Source: Scatosoma sp048465415 (lineage in GTDB: Bacteria > Bacillota > Clostridia > Christensenellales > Borkfalkiaceae). From it: a DNA stretch of 64,000 nt. The position numbers were made by a program, and so were the translations under genes. The stretch covers positions 119,942 to 183,941 of the forward strand of contig DBFWLO010000024.1 of assembly GCA_048465415.1 (NCBI GenBank). The letters run 5' to 3'. Positions 1 to 8,510 of this stretch are shown piece by piece. The notes below the pieces were generated by a model that saw nothing but the letters and a program-made list of their open reading frames with translations, was not told the origin of the DNA and made no database searches. Within the stretch, counting starts at the first letter, position 1. Each line of letters begins with the position of its first letter.

Positions 1-283
1 CGGGTTTTCCGGCTATCCTCATCACGCCGTCGATGTATACGTACTCGTTGTCGTGGTTGCCCGCGATAACGCCTTTGATAAAGCCGCAGAGCGCCGCTTC
101 GCCGGCGACGTCGAAATCGGTGACGTCGATGAAACGCACTTCCCGGGCCAGATCGTACATACCGCGTTTGGTGTCCGTAATGAAAATGAGATGTCCCTTT
201 GCGGTGGCGACCGCCGCGTTCGCCGCGTCGATCATCTGCTTGGTCTTGCCCGTGCCCTTGGAGCCGTAAATTACTTTGATCAT
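1..283 (-). CDS. P-loop ATP-binding protein, 5' part only
   Basis: The ATG at 281-283 (minus) has a good ribosome binding site (GGGAGGA, 291-297), and the frame stays open for 94 codons to the window edge, so the C-terminus is missing. Residues 7-14 read GSKGTGKT, a Walker A nucleotide-binding loop right after a first beta strand (KVIYG). A second hydrophobic strand (HLIFIT) and an acidic strand end (YVYIDG) fit a small P-loop NTPase fold. The substrate cannot be told. It resembles short ATP-binding proteins of Clostridia that are often annotated only as ATP-binding or hypothetical. Confidence 0.7.
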   Translation of the reverse strand, partial: MIKVIYGSKGTGKTKQMIDAANAAVATAKGHLIFITDTKRGMYDLAREVRFIDVTDFDVAGEAALCGFIKGVIAGNHDNEYVYIDGVMRIAGKP

Positions 284-494
284 TTAAAAATCCTCCCGAA
301 TTTTTTTTGATGTTCGTTCATTTTCCGAAAAGGTTTTTCGGTTTATTCTATTCTACCAAGTTTTCGAGTTAATTTCAAGACCTTTTGCGAAAATTTTTGT
401 GTTTTTTCGCAAAAAATTTTTTTCTTTCGCGTTTACGGAAATCCGCCCTCTTTTTATCGACCGTTTTTTCCCGTTTTATTCCTTAATTTTTTTC

Positions 495-1694
495 TCACGC
501 GAGCGAAGAGACAAACCGCGCGATGCGCCCCAGCCCCTCTTCGATGTCCGCTTCCGACAAAGAATAGGAAAGCCGCAGGCAGTCGTCGGCGCCGAACGAC
601 ACCCCCGGCACCACCGCCACTTTTTCTTTTTCGAGCAGCGCGTCGGAAAACGCGATCGAGCCGTCGATCTTCTTCCCGTCCGAGCGTTTGCCGTAAAGCC
701 CGCTCACGTCGAGCATCACGTAAAACGCGCCGTAGGGCACGACCGCGGAAACGCCCTCGATCTTTTCGATCAGCGCAAGCATCTTCTTTCTTCTCGCCGC
801 GAATACGTTCACCATTTTTTGTATCTCTTCCTCGGGCGAAGCGAGCGCTTCGATCGCCGCGTACTGGGAGATCGAACAGGCGTTGGAAGTGGCGTGACTC
901 TGGAAGGAATCGATCGCTTTCGCCACGTCTTTGGGCGCGGCGAGATAGCCGATCCGCCAGCCCGTCATCGCGTAGGTCTTGGAAACGCCGTTGACGGTGA
1001 TCGTCAGCTCCTTCATTTTTTCCGAGCACGCCGCGATCGAGAACGGCTTCACGCCGTCGTAGCAGAGCTTTTCATAGATCTCGTCCGCGAGCACGTAGAT
1101 CTCCGCTTCCTCGCACACCTTCGCGATCGCGCGCACCTCCGCTTCCGTATACACCGCGCCGGTGGGATTGGACGGGGAATTGAAAATGAGCATTTTCGTC
1201 TTGGGCGTGATCGCCGCTTTCAGCTCCTCGGCCGTAAATTTGAATCCCGCCTCTTTTCTACATTCGATATACGCGGGCACGCCGCCGCACACCTTGACGA
1301 CTTCCGGATAGGTCAGCCAGTAAGGCGCGGGAATGATCACCTCGTCCCCTTCCTCCAAAACCGCGAAACAGGCGTTGAAAATGGAGTGCTTGGCGCCGTC
1401 GGAGACGATCACCTCAGAAGGCTCGTAGTCGAGTCCGTTATCGCGGCGGAATTTCTCGCAGATCGCTTTTCTCAGCGGCAGGAGCCCGGAGGAAGGCGTG
1501 TATTTCGTGTACCCCTTGTCGAGCGCGGCCTTAGCGGCGTCGATGATGTTCTGCGGAGTATTGAAATCAGGCTCGCCCACGCCGAAGGAAACGACGGGCT
1601 CGCCCGCCGCTTTCATGGCCTTCGCTTTCGCCGTGATGGCGAGCGTCAAAGACGGGGAAATAGCGGACATTCTCGATGCGATTCTTTTGTTCAT
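495..1694 (-). CDS. aspB: Pyridoxal-phosphate aminotransferase class I (aspartate aminotransferase type)
   Basis: A 399-residue fold-type I aminotransferase, the usual length for the AspB/AspC branch. The substrate-side motif SFGVGEPDFNTP is at residues 36-47, the cofactor motif NSPSNPTGA at 172-180, the active-site strand LADEIYE at 202-208, and the PLP lysine is K239 in SKTYAMTGWRIGY. The C-terminal LRLSYS supplies the arginine expected to bind the substrate carboxylate. The family transfers amino groups between aspartate (or related amino acids) and 2-oxoglutarate in the cytoplasm. Exact substrate preference cannot be read from sequence. It stands alone, between the P-loop gene and a small HTH gene. 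Confidence 0.9.
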   Translation of the reverse strand: MNKRIASRMSAISPSLTLAITAKAKAMKAAGEPVVSFGVGEPDFNTPQNIIDAAKAALDKGYTKYTPSSGLLPLRKAICEKFRRDNGLDYEPSEVIVSDGAKHSIFNACFAVLEEGDEVIIPAPYWLTYPEVVKVCGGVPAYIECRKEAGFKFTAEELKAAITPKTKMLIFNSPSNPTGAVYTEAEVRAIAKVCEEAEIYVLADEIYEKLCYDGVKPFSIAACSEKMKELTITVNGVSKTYAMTGWRIGYLAAPKDVAKAIDSFQSHATSNACSISQYAAIEALASPEEEIQKMVNVFAARRKKMLALIEKIEGVSAVVPYGAFYVMLDVSGLYGKRSDGKKIDGSIAFSDALLEKEKVAVVPGVSFGADDCLRLSYSLSEADIEEGLGRIARFVSSLA

Positions 1695-1790
1695 AACGAT
1701 ATGCTCCCATAGATTTATTTGTTCACTCCTCTATTTTACATTCTTTTTCCGAATAAAGCAACTTCGCGAAGCCCGTTTTTGCATAAAATT

Positions 1791-2057
1791 TTATTTTTCG
1801 ACCGGTTTTTTGCATTCCCAGGTTAAAACGGTGGAAATCGTCGTGTCGAGAGCATGGGCGACCTTGACGATAAAATCGGCGTTTATATACTTTTGATCCG
1901 CGCCGTCAAGCCACCGTTTCACCGTCGCCGGCATGACTCCCACTCTCTTTGCAAGCTCCTTCAAGTCAATGTGATTTTTCCTCATGAGAAAAAGGACTGT
2001 TTCCACGTCGAGGTAGGCCTCCGGGAGCTTTCGGGGAATTTTGTTTTCTTGCGTCAT
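1791..2057 (-). CDS. Small helix-turn-helix (XRE-like) DNA-binding protein
   Basis: An 88-residue protein. Residues about 20-75 form an HTH_3-type helical domain: LKELAKRVGVMPATVKRWLDG is followed by a helix ending in HALDTTISTVLTW. Family knowledge says such proteins bind operator DNA as dimers. No effector domain is present, so it is either a simple repressor or a minimal regulator. The upstream region carries two exact 15-base AT-rich repeats 21 bp apart (2078-2113), a natural candidate for its own operator. Target genes are not evident. Confidence 0.75.
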   Translation of the reverse strand: MTQENKIPRKLPEAYLDVETVLFLMRKNHIDLKELAKRVGVMPATVKRWLDGADQKYINADFIVKVAHALDTTISTVLTWECKKPVEK

Positions 2058-2077
2058 GTTTTGGATCTCCTTATCTT

Positions 2078-2113
2078 TCTAAAATTATATATACAACATC
2101 TAAAATTATATAT
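2078..2113 (-). promoter_or_regulatory. Two phased AT-rich direct repeats upstream of the HTH gene
   Basis: The 15-mer TCTAAAATTATATAT occurs at 2078-2092 and again at 2099-2113, exactly 21 bp (two helical turns) apart. Read on the minus strand each copy contains TATAAT, so the repeats may double as promoter -10 elements and as operator sites for the adjacent HTH protein. The rest of 2114-2347 holds nothing else I can name. Confidence 0.45.
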
Positions 2114-2347
2114 TTTTTTAACATTTTTGGCTTAATTTACAGTTTGTAACTGTTATTTTTTCTCTATGAAATTTAAAATCCTTTTTTCCATAGCCGCCAG
2201 ATAAGGGAATTATATAATAAAGTAGTTCATGTCCTGACTTATGTCAAACTTCACATAAAAAATACGGAGCGAAGCGGCGGTTGCCCGCGCGGGGCGGAGT
2301 GCTTACAGAAAACGCGGGCGTAGCGCGCGTCCGATTGCCTCATCGCC

Positions 2348-2384
2348 AAAAAAACGACGCGGAGGATTATTCCTCCGCGTCGTT
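2348..2384 (-). terminator. Rho-independent terminator overlapping the prfA stop codon
   Basis: A perfect 14-bp stem (2353-2366 with 2371-2384) and a TTAT loop, followed on the minus strand by seven T. The 5' arm encodes the last residues of release factor 1, and the stop codon lies in the loop. Confidence 0.85.
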
Positions 2385-3446
2385 CGTTCCCGCCAGCAGC
2401 GCTTCTCTGTCCGCCAGCGTCAGCGCTTCCACCATCTCGTCTATGTCGCCCATGATGAACGCGTCCAGATTGTATTGGCTCCGTCCGATCCGGTGATCGG
2501 TCACCCGGCTCTGCGGGAAATTGTAAGTGCGGATTCGCTCGCTCCGATCCCCCGTCCCCACCAGGCTCCGGCGATTCTCCACCCGTTCCCGTTCGCTCCT
2601 GCCGTTGTAATAATCGTACAGCCGCGAACGCAGCACCTTGAACGCCCGTTCCTTGTTTTTGAGCTGCGAACGCTCGTCCTGGCAGGTCACCACGATCCCC
2701 GTCGGGAAATGCGTGATCCGCACCGCCGACGCCACTTTGTTGACGTTCTGGCCGCCCGCGCCGCCCGAATGGAAGATGTCGATGCGGATATCCTTGTCGC
2801 CGATCTCCACTTCCACCTCTTCCGCTTCCGGCAGCACCGCCACCGTCGCCGTCGAGGTGTGGATCCGCCCCTGCGTTTCCGTCTCCGGCACCCGCTGCAC
2901 CCGGTGCACGCCGCTCTCGTATTTGAGAAGTTTGTACGCGCCCCTGCCCGACACGTTGTAGACCGCTTCCTTGACGCCGCCCAGCTCCGTCGCGTTCACG
3001 TCCGCCGCCTCCACTTTCAGGCGGTGGTTGGCGCAGTAATTCTCATACATGCGGCAAAGTTCCGCCGCGAACAGCGCCGCTTCCTCCCCGCCCGCGCCCG
3101 CGCGGATTTCCAGAATACAGCTCCGCTCGTCGTTCTTGTCTTTGGGCAGCAGCAGAATCTTCAATTCCTCGGAAATTTTGCCGAGCCTGTCTTTGCAGGC
3201 GTAGCCTTCCGCGGAAAACAGCTCCCGCATCTCCTTGTCGCTCTCCGTCTCCGCCTGCGCGAAGGCGTCTTTCATCTCCTTCTCGCACGCGAGATATTCG
3301 AGGTATTTTTCCGCCGTCTCCCGTATCTCCGCGTGTTCTTTGGAACAGTTCCGCCACTTCTCGACGTCGGCGAGGGTTTCCGGCTCCGCCAGCCGCGCGG
3401 ACAGAGTTTCATAGCGTTTTAAGATCTCGTCCAGTCTTTTCCACAT
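2367..3446 (-). CDS. prfA: Peptide chain release factor 1
   Basis: A 359-residue class I release factor, the normal RF1 length. The universal GGQ motif, which is methylated on the glutamine and triggers peptidyl-tRNA hydrolysis, is at residues 231-233 within HSGGAGGQNVNKVAS. The stop-codon recognition tripeptide is PET at 187-189 (RF1 type PxT, not the SPF of RF2), so it should read UAA and UAG. It follows the yqhQ-prmC fusion, whose methyltransferase half modifies this glutamine, so enzyme and substrate are expressed together. Its terminator overlaps the end of the coding sequence. Confidence 0.97.
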   Translation of the reverse strand: MWKRLDEILKRYETLSARLAEPETLADVEKWRNCSKEHAEIRETAEKYLEYLACEKEMKDAFAQAETESDKEMRELFSAEGYACKDRLGKISEELKILLLPKDKNDERSCILEIRAGAGGEEAALFAAELCRMYENYCANHRLKVEAADVNATELGGVKEAVYNVSGRGAYKLLKYESGVHRVQRVPETETQGRIHTSTATVAVLPEAEEVEVEIGDKDIRIDIFHSGGAGGQNVNKVASAVRITHFPTGIVVTCQDERSQLKNKERAFKVLRSRLYDYYNGRSERERVENRRSLVGTGDRSERIRTYNFPQSRVTDHRIGRSQYNLDAFIMGDIDEMVEALTLADREALLAGTNDAEE

Positions 3447-3470
3447 ATCTTTTATCCGTTCGCGCCGGCG

Positions 3471-5318
3471 TCAGAATACGATCTTGACAAACCGATCCAC
3501 GCCCCGCATGTCTTTGACGATCATCGCGTAATCGCAGTATTTGAACAGTTTCACGACGTCCTCCGCCTGCCCCATGCCCACTTCCAGCATTAAAATCCCG
3601 CCGCGGGCGATATATTTGCTCGCGTCCTGCGCGATGCGGCGGTAAAAATCCAGACCGTCCGCCCCGCCGTCGAGCGCCGCGCGCGGCTCGAAGTCTTTCA
3701 CTTCCCGCTGCAACGTCCCGATCTCCGCGCTCGGAATGTACGGGGGATTGCTGACGATGATGTTATAGCGGCCGCGGATCCTGGAAAAGAGATCGGAGTG
3801 CACGAACGTGATCTCCGCGCCGTTCGCTTCCGCGTTTTCTTTGGCGAGCGCGAGCGCGTCCGCGCTCCAATCGGAGGCCGTCACCGTCGCTTTGCGCTTA
3901 TTTTTTTCGAGTTCCTTATACACGGCGACGGCGATCGCGCCGCTGCCCGTGCAAAGATCGAGGATATTGTCCCCTTCCTCCGCCGCCGAGACGACCTGCT
4001 GCGCGAGTTCTTCCGTCTCCGGCCGGGGAATGAGCACCCGTTCGTCCACTTTGATCTTATAGCCGTAAAAATCCGCGTCGCCGATCACGTACCAGAGCGG
4101 CCGGCCGGTGAGCCGTTCGTCCGCCACGCGCAGGATCTCCTTCGCCTGCGCCACTTTGAGAATGTGCTCCTCGCCGTTCACCGCGCTTTTGGGGATATTT
4201 AAAAGTATGGAGAAGATCCACTCCGCTTCTTCCTCTTCGATCCCGTTGTCCCGAAAGCGTTTCTTCGTGTTCGAGAGCAGTTCGGTCATCTTGCAGGACG
4301 TGGCGAACACCGTTTCGGGGATCGCCGGATCGGCGTCCATGTTGAGCACCTTTTCAAACGCCGCGATCGCGCATTCGATCATGCCGTCGTCCGGCTCGCG
4401 CGTCGTGATGCGCTGCAACAAGAGGCCGGGGGCTTTGAAAACGAGGAAAAATTTATTCTGCGTTTTGGCGAGCGCGCGCAGGATCTCGTAGGAAACTCCC
4501 GCCACGATCGGCAGCATCGCCAGTTTGAAAAGAAAACGGATAAAGAAGTTGACCGTTTTATTGCCCTTATAGATGTTGGGGCCGATGACGGCGTTGGCGA
4601 GCGAAAAGACGAGAATGCTCACCACCATGACGAGAAAGAGGAAGGTGGTGCCGCAGCGGTCGTGGACGCGGGAACAGCCGCGCACGTTCTCCACCGTCAG
4701 GGGCAGGCCGCTCTCGTAACAGGTGATCGTTTTATGCTCCGCGCCGTGGTACATATAGACGCGGCCGAGCATTTTGATAAACGAGATCGCGAAAATGTAG
4801 AGGATAAAAATGGCGATACGGATTCCGCCCTCGATGAGGTTGAACCAAAGCCCCTCGATCCCCGTCGTTTTAAAGCCGGTGAGTCCGGTCAAAAGCTGCG
4901 GCACGAGCACGAAAATGACGACGGCGAGCGCGATGCCGAGCACGGTCGCGACGCCGTTGAGGAGCGCGTTGAGATTGATTTTATGTTTTTCGGCGAGCCA
5001 TTTTTCCGCTTTCGAGGGCTGTTCGTCCTCGCCCGACGCCACTTCGGTGCTGCGCATGAGCACGCGGTTGCCGACGATCAGGGAACTTACGAAACTGACG
5101 ATCCCGCGAAGGAACGGGAGCCGGGAACAGCGGCTGCGTTTTTCCGGGGGCGTGAGACGTTCCGCCTCGATCTGGATATTGCCTTCGCCGTCGCGCACGG
5201 CGGTCGCCATCGCGCGTTTGCCGCGCATCATCACCCCTTCCATCACCGCCTGGCCGCCGATATACGTACAGGTTTTGCGGGGACGATTTTTCTTTTTTTC
5301 TTTCTCTGTGTTTTTCAT
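3471..5318 (-). CDS. prmC: Fusion of YqhQ (DUF1385) membrane protein with PrmC release-factor glutamine methyltransferase
   Basis: A single 615-codon frame holds two proteins that are usually separate. Residues 1-325 are a full YqhQ/DUF1385 unit: GGQAVMEGVMMRG at 21-33, membrane segments near 125-150, 160-185, 225-245 and 260-280, MYHGAEHKTITCYE at 189-202, and the typical closing ITTREPDDGMIE at 304-315. Residues 335-615 are PrmC: an N-terminal helical part, PRPETE at 431-436, the SAM loop DLCTGSG at 454-460, and the catalytic NPPY at 524-527. PrmC methylates the GGQ glutamine of RF1/RF2. YqhQ has no settled function. The fusion tethers the enzyme to the membrane. It lies between rpmE and prfA, the conserved order for the separate genes. 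Confidence 0.93.
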   Translation of the reverse strand: MKNTEKEKKKNRPRKTCTYIGGQAVMEGVMMRGKRAMATAVRDGEGNIQIEAERLTPPEKRSRCSRLPFLRGIVSFVSSLIVGNRVLMRSTEVASGEDEQPSKAEKWLAEKHKINLNALLNGVATVLGIALAVVIFVLVPQLLTGLTGFKTTGIEGLWFNLIEGGIRIAIFILYIFAISFIKMLGRVYMYHGAEHKTITCYESGLPLTVENVRGCSRVHDRCGTTFLFLVMVVSILVFSLANAVIGPNIYKGNKTVNFFIRFLFKLAMLPIVAGVSYEILRALAKTQNKFFLVFKAPGLLLQRITTREPDDGMIECAIAAFEKVLNMDADPAIPETVFATSCKMTELLSNTKKRFRDNGIEEEEAEWIFSILLNIPKSAVNGEEHILKVAQAKEILRVADERLTGRPLWYVIGDADFYGYKIKVDERVLIPRPETEELAQQVVSAAEEGDNILDLCTGSGAIAVAVYKELEKNKRKATVTASDWSADALALAKENAEANGAEITFVHSDLFSRIRGRYNIIVSNPPYIPSAEIGTLQREVKDFEPRAALDGGADGLDFYRRIAQDASKYIARGGILMLEVGMGQAEDVVKLFKYCDYAMIVKDMRGVDRFVKIVF

Positions 5319-5392
5319 ACCGTCTATATTATATGCCCCTTTGCGGGCCGATTATCCTTTTTCAAAATACGAGGCGCAGGCCCCGCGCCGTA

Positions 5393-5430
5393 CAAAAAAA
5401 GGCTTTAAGATGAAAAGACACCTTAAAGCC
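5393..5430 (-). terminator. Terminator after rpmE
   Basis: Stem GGCTTTAAG (5401-5409) with CTTAAAGCC (5422-5430); on the minus strand it is followed by seven T. It separates rpmE from the yqhQ-prmC gene. A TATAAT at 5328-5333 (minus) lies between them and could restart transcription, but its -35 is weak. Confidence 0.75.
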
Positions 5431-5445
5431 CATTTCGTTTCTTCC

Positions 5446-5649
5446 TTACATGCCGTATCTTTTCTTGAATCTGTCGATACGTCCGCCTGTATCCACCAGC
5501 TTCTGCTTGCCCGTGAAGAAAGGATGGCAATTACTGCAAATATCCACTTTCAGAACGTCTCCCTCTTTCGTGGTGCCCGTCTTAAAGGTGGCTCCGCAGG
5601 CGCAGACTACTGTCACTTCGTGATATTTGGGATGTATATCAGCTTTCAT
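5446..5649 (-). CDS. rpmE: 50S ribosomal protein L31, zinc-binding type
   Basis: A 67-residue L31. The zinc ligands of the C+ form are visible: CAC at positions 16-18 and CSNC at 37-40, followed by the signature HPFFTGKQK. This is the zinc-containing housekeeping paralogue rather than the Cys-less YtiA type. It has its own promoter and terminator, and it heads the rpmE-yqhQ-prmC-prfA neighbourhood common in Bacillota. Confidence 0.97.
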   Translation of the reverse strand: MKADIHPKYHEVTVVCACGATFKTGTTKEGDVLKVDICSNCHPFFTGKQKLVDTGGRIDRFKKRYGM

Positions 5650-5696
5650 TCTTAATCACCTCGCTGTTCGTGTGCTTTCCGTTCAGATGCTTTCCC

Positions 5697-5725
5697 ATTA
5701 TAACGCTTTTTTTTTTACCCGTCAA
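5697..5725 (-). promoter_or_regulatory. Sigma-A promoter of rpmE
   Basis: On the minus strand, TTGACG (5720-5725), a 17-bp spacer and TATAAT (5697-5702), about 50 bp ahead of the rpmE start. Near-consensus. Confidence 0.75.
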
Positions 5726-5754
5726 CTGTTTTTAACGGAATTTGCAAAAAATAG

Positions 5755-5783
5755 TTGCAAATTTGCCGCAAATGCGCTATACT
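5755..5783 (+). promoter_or_regulatory. Sigma-A promoter of the MDR gene
   Basis: TTGCAA (5755-5760), 17-bp spacer, TATACT (5778-5783), about 65 bp before the ATG at 5849. It is back to back with the rpmE promoter. Confidence 0.6.
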
Positions 5784-5848
5784 GATTTTAAACAGCGATT
5801 CCGCCGTTCTTTTCCAGGCGGCCGGAAGTAAGGAATAAGGGATCATTC

Positions 5849-6847
5849 ATGAAAGTCTGGCAATTAAATTCTTCCAATAATTTACAGCGCGCGGAGGTAC
5901 CCGACCTCGGCCGCGAAGAAGGAAAAGTGAAGGTGAAGGTGACGAAAGCGCTGCTCTCGGAAGCGGATCTTGCCGTTTATTCGGGCGCGACGAGGGTGAA
6001 ATACCCGATCGTTCCCGGACGGTTCGCGCTCGGCCAGGTCACCGAGGCGGAGGAAGATTCCTTTATGCAAAAGGGAGACAGGGTTTACCTCGCGGGGATC
6101 ACGGAGGACGAGTGCGCCCCCGACGGCTTGAAAATCGCGGGCGAAAACGCGCAGGGGTTTTACCGGGATTTCGTGCTCGCGGGCACGGACGAGGCCTACG
6201 TACTGCCCGCCTCCGTTTCGGACGAGGCGGCCTTTCTCATCGACGCCGTCGCTATGGCCGAACATGTCGTCGACGAAATGCACGTCTCCGTCGGCCAGCA
6301 CGTTCTCGTCGTCGGCGGCGGGATTTACGGCAACGTGCTCTGTCAGATTCTCATTTATCACCGTGCGGTGCCCATTCTCGCGGACAACAACGCCATGAGG
6401 CTCAACCGCGCCAAAAAGAGCGGGATTTATTATACCTATCCCAACGACGAGACGCTCAAAGAGCACATTTTACAGGTGACGGGCGGCAAACTCGCCGACG
6501 CGGCGGTGTATCTGGCCTTTGCCAACCGCAGCGAACCCTCCACCATCTTTTCGCTCGTCACGCGCGGCGCTTACGTCGCCTATTGTTCGATGATCGGCAA
6601 AAATCTGGCTGTGAATCTCGAAAACGCGCTCAAAAACAACGTCACGATCAAGGGAATCACCGAAAGCCGCGAGTTCGTGCCCACGGCGATCAACATTCTC
6701 GCCAACAAGGCGGTGAATTTCTCGGAGTTCCCCTATCGGAGCTTTCCCGAGGAACAGCTGCCCCAAACGCTGGCGCAGTACGCCGCGCTCGCCGCGGAGG
6801 GAAGTCCTCTGCCCGAAGAGATTGACGTCTTCAAATTCGTGTTCTGA
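5849..6847 (+). CDS. Medium-chain dehydrogenase/reductase-like protein without zinc ligands
   Basis: A 332-residue MDR-superfamily protein. The N-terminal GroES-like part contains YPIVPGRFALGQVTE (about residues 51-65), where classical zinc enzymes have PGHE. Here the zinc-binding histidine is replaced by arginine, and the usual Cys near position 38 is absent. The structural-zinc Cys cluster is missing too. The Rossmann part shows VLVVGGGIYGNVL near residue 153, so nucleotide binding is likely. It may be a zinc-independent oxidoreductase or a related non-catalytic member. A HAD phosphatase and a YfcE-type phosphoesterase follow on the same strand. Substrate unknown. Confidence 0.75.
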   Translation: MKVWQLNSSNNLQRAEVPDLGREEGKVKVKVTKALLSEADLAVYSGATRVKYPIVPGRFALGQVTEAEEDSFMQKGDRVYLAGITEDECAPDGLKIAGENAQGFYRDFVLAGTDEAYVLPASVSDEAAFLIDAVAMAEHVVDEMHVSVGQHVLVVGGGIYGNVLCQILIYHRAVPILADNNAMRLNRAKKSGIYYTYPNDETLKEHILQVTGGKLADAAVYLAFANRSEPSTIFSLVTRGAYVAYCSMIGKNLAVNLENALKNNVTIKGITESREFVPTAINILANKAVNFSEFPYRSFPEEQLPQTLAQYAALAAEGSPLPEEIDVFKFVF

Positions 6848-6908
6848 CGGGACGCGTGCGGCTTCCCGCATCTGCGGGCATGCGGCAAAGCGCGTCCGAA
6901 GGGCTTTT

Positions 6909-7715
6909 ATGATCAAATTCGTCGCCACCGATTTAGACGGCACGCTGCTCGACGAGCAGGGCGCCCTCCCCCAAGAAATCTTTCCCTTAGTCGCGCGCCT
7001 TTCGGAGTGCGGCATTCTTTTCGCCCCCGCCAGCGGCAGACAGTACGCCAACTTAAAAAAGTTATTTTTTCCCGTCCGGGAACAACTCCTCTTCATCTGC
7101 GAAAACGGCGCGCTGGTGCGGCGCGGCGACGAGACTTTGTATCTCGCGCCCATTCCCGCGCCGCTCGTCAAAGACGCGCTGGACGCGGTGCGGAGCGCGG
7201 GCGGACTCTTTCCCATTCTCTGCGGCGCGGACACCGCTTACGTGGAAAACGCGGACGAGCCTTTTTTCGGCCGCGCACGCGCCGCCTACACCAACTGCGT
7301 GAAGGTCGCCTGTCTCGACGAGTGCATCGCCCGCGAACCGGTGTGCAAGATCTCCGTTTTCGATTCTCTCGGCGCCAAAGGCCACGCCATGAAGAGCCTG
7401 CCGCCGCTTTTGCACGACGTACGGCTGACGCTTTCGGGGGAATACTGGTGCGACGTAGCGGCGGAAAACGCCGACAAGGGCGAAGCGGTGCGGCAGATTC
7501 AGCGGCGGCTCGGGTTTTCGCCCGACGAGTGCATGGCCTTCGGCGATCAGATGAACGACGCGGGCATGCTGCGCGCCTGCGTTCATTCCCGCGCCGTGGA
7601 AAACGCCTATCCGCCCGTAAAAGAGCTTGCGGCGCGTATCGTGCCCTCCAATGCCGAACACGGCGTCATCGCCGCCCTCGACGAACTTTTGAAGAAGCGG
7701 AAGGCTTTTCTATAA
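6909..7715 (+). CDS. Cof-type HAD-superfamily hydrolase
   Basis: A 268-residue HAD IIB (Cof) phosphatase. The start at 6909 is chosen because the protein then begins MIKFVATDLDGTLLDE, with the nucleophile Asp8 and acid/base Asp10, and GAAGGG precedes it. The frame is open further upstream, but that part has no family similarity. Motif II is APASGRQ, and motif IV is FGDQMNDAGML near the C-terminus with the metal-binding aspartates. The family dephosphorylates sugar phosphates, FMN or similar small metabolites in the cytoplasm. The substrate cannot be assigned. Confidence 0.9.
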   Translation: MIKFVATDLDGTLLDEQGALPQEIFPLVARLSECGILFAPASGRQYANLKKLFFPVREQLLFICENGALVRRGDETLYLAPIPAPLVKDALDAVRSAGGLFPILCGADTAYVENADEPFFGRARAAYTNCVKVACLDECIAREPVCKISVFDSLGAKGHAMKSLPPLLHDVRLTLSGEYWCDVAAENADKGEAVRQIQRRLGFSPDECMAFGDQMNDAGMLRACVHSRAVENAYPPVKELAARIVPSNAEHGVIAALDELLKKRKAFL

Positions 7716-7781
7716 AAGGATTTAGACGGGTCTGCCCCGTCGTTTATAAACGCGCGGCTGACGCGCGGGAAGGAGAAACCT

Positions 7782-8345
7782 ATGTCTGAAAACGAAAAAA
7801 TCATGATCGCGTCGGATATACACGGCAGCGCGCATTACTGCGAAAAACTCGTCGGAGCGTTCGCGAAGGAAAAGCCCGTTAAGCTCCTACTGCTCGGCGA
7901 TCTTCTCTATCACGGGCCGAGAAACGACCTGCCCGCGCGCTACGCGCCCAAAGAGGTGTTCGCCCTGCTCAATCCCTTGAAGGAAAAGCTCCTCTGCGTG
8001 CGCGGGAACTGCGATTCGGAAGTCGATCAGATGGTGCTGGAATTTCCCGTCCTCGCCGATTATTGTCTCTTGTTCGCGGCGGGGAAAACGATCTACGCCA
8101 CTCACGGGCACCTGGCGGGCGAAGGGAATCCCCCGCCCCTTTCCGCCGGGGACGTGCTTTTGAACGGGCACACGCACCTGCCCTGCCATCGGGAAATCGC
8201 GGGCGGGATCCTTTACGCGAACTGCGGTTCCGTCGCTCTGCCCAAAGAAAATACGCCTCATTCCTATCTGGTTCTCGAAAACGGAGAACTTATCTGGAAG
8301 GATCTCGACAGGGAATCGGAAATTTTCGACCGCTGTCGGTTATAA
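7782..8345 (+). CDS. YfcE/MJ0936-type metallophosphoesterase
   Basis: A 187-residue calcineurin-like phosphoesterase. Metal-binding motifs in order are SDIHG (11-15), LLGDLLYHGP (about 37-46), GNCDSEVD, THGHLAGEG and NGHTHLP, the complete YfcE set. The family hydrolyses phosphodiesters using two Mn2+ or similar ions; the physiological substrate is unknown. It has a strong ribosome binding site (AAGGAGAAA) and lies 66 bp after the Cof phosphatase. A clear terminator follows. Confidence 0.92.
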   Translation: MSENEKIMIASDIHGSAHYCEKLVGAFAKEKPVKLLLLGDLLYHGPRNDLPARYAPKEVFALLNPLKEKLLCVRGNCDSEVDQMVLEFPVLADYCLLFAAGKTIYATHGHLAGEGNPPPLSAGDVLLNGHTHLPCHREIAGGILYANCGSVALPKENTPHSYLVLENGELIWKDLDRESEIFDRCRL

Positions 8346-8360
8346 ATTTTTAAGAAACCA

Positions 8361-8396
8361 AACGCCCGGCCATATCGCAACGGCCGGGCGTTTTTT
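8361..8396 (+). terminator. Terminator after the YfcE-type gene
   Basis: Stem AACGCCCGGCC (8361-8371) with GGCCGGGCGTT (8382-8392), then a T run. Confidence 0.9.
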
Positions 8397-8510
8397 GCGT
8401 TTTTTGCTCGTCTTATCCCTGCCCCCATCGCCGGAGAGGGCAGAACGCATATTTTTGACGAAAAAAGACTTTTTTTATCCCTTCGCCGCCTGCCCGCATG
8501 TGCCCCCGCC

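Noticed and set aside
6822..6908. Longer N-terminus for the Cof-type phosphatase
   Set aside because: The extra 29 residues overlap the MDR gene and lack homology; the ATG at 6909 begins the HAD motif at the usual distance.
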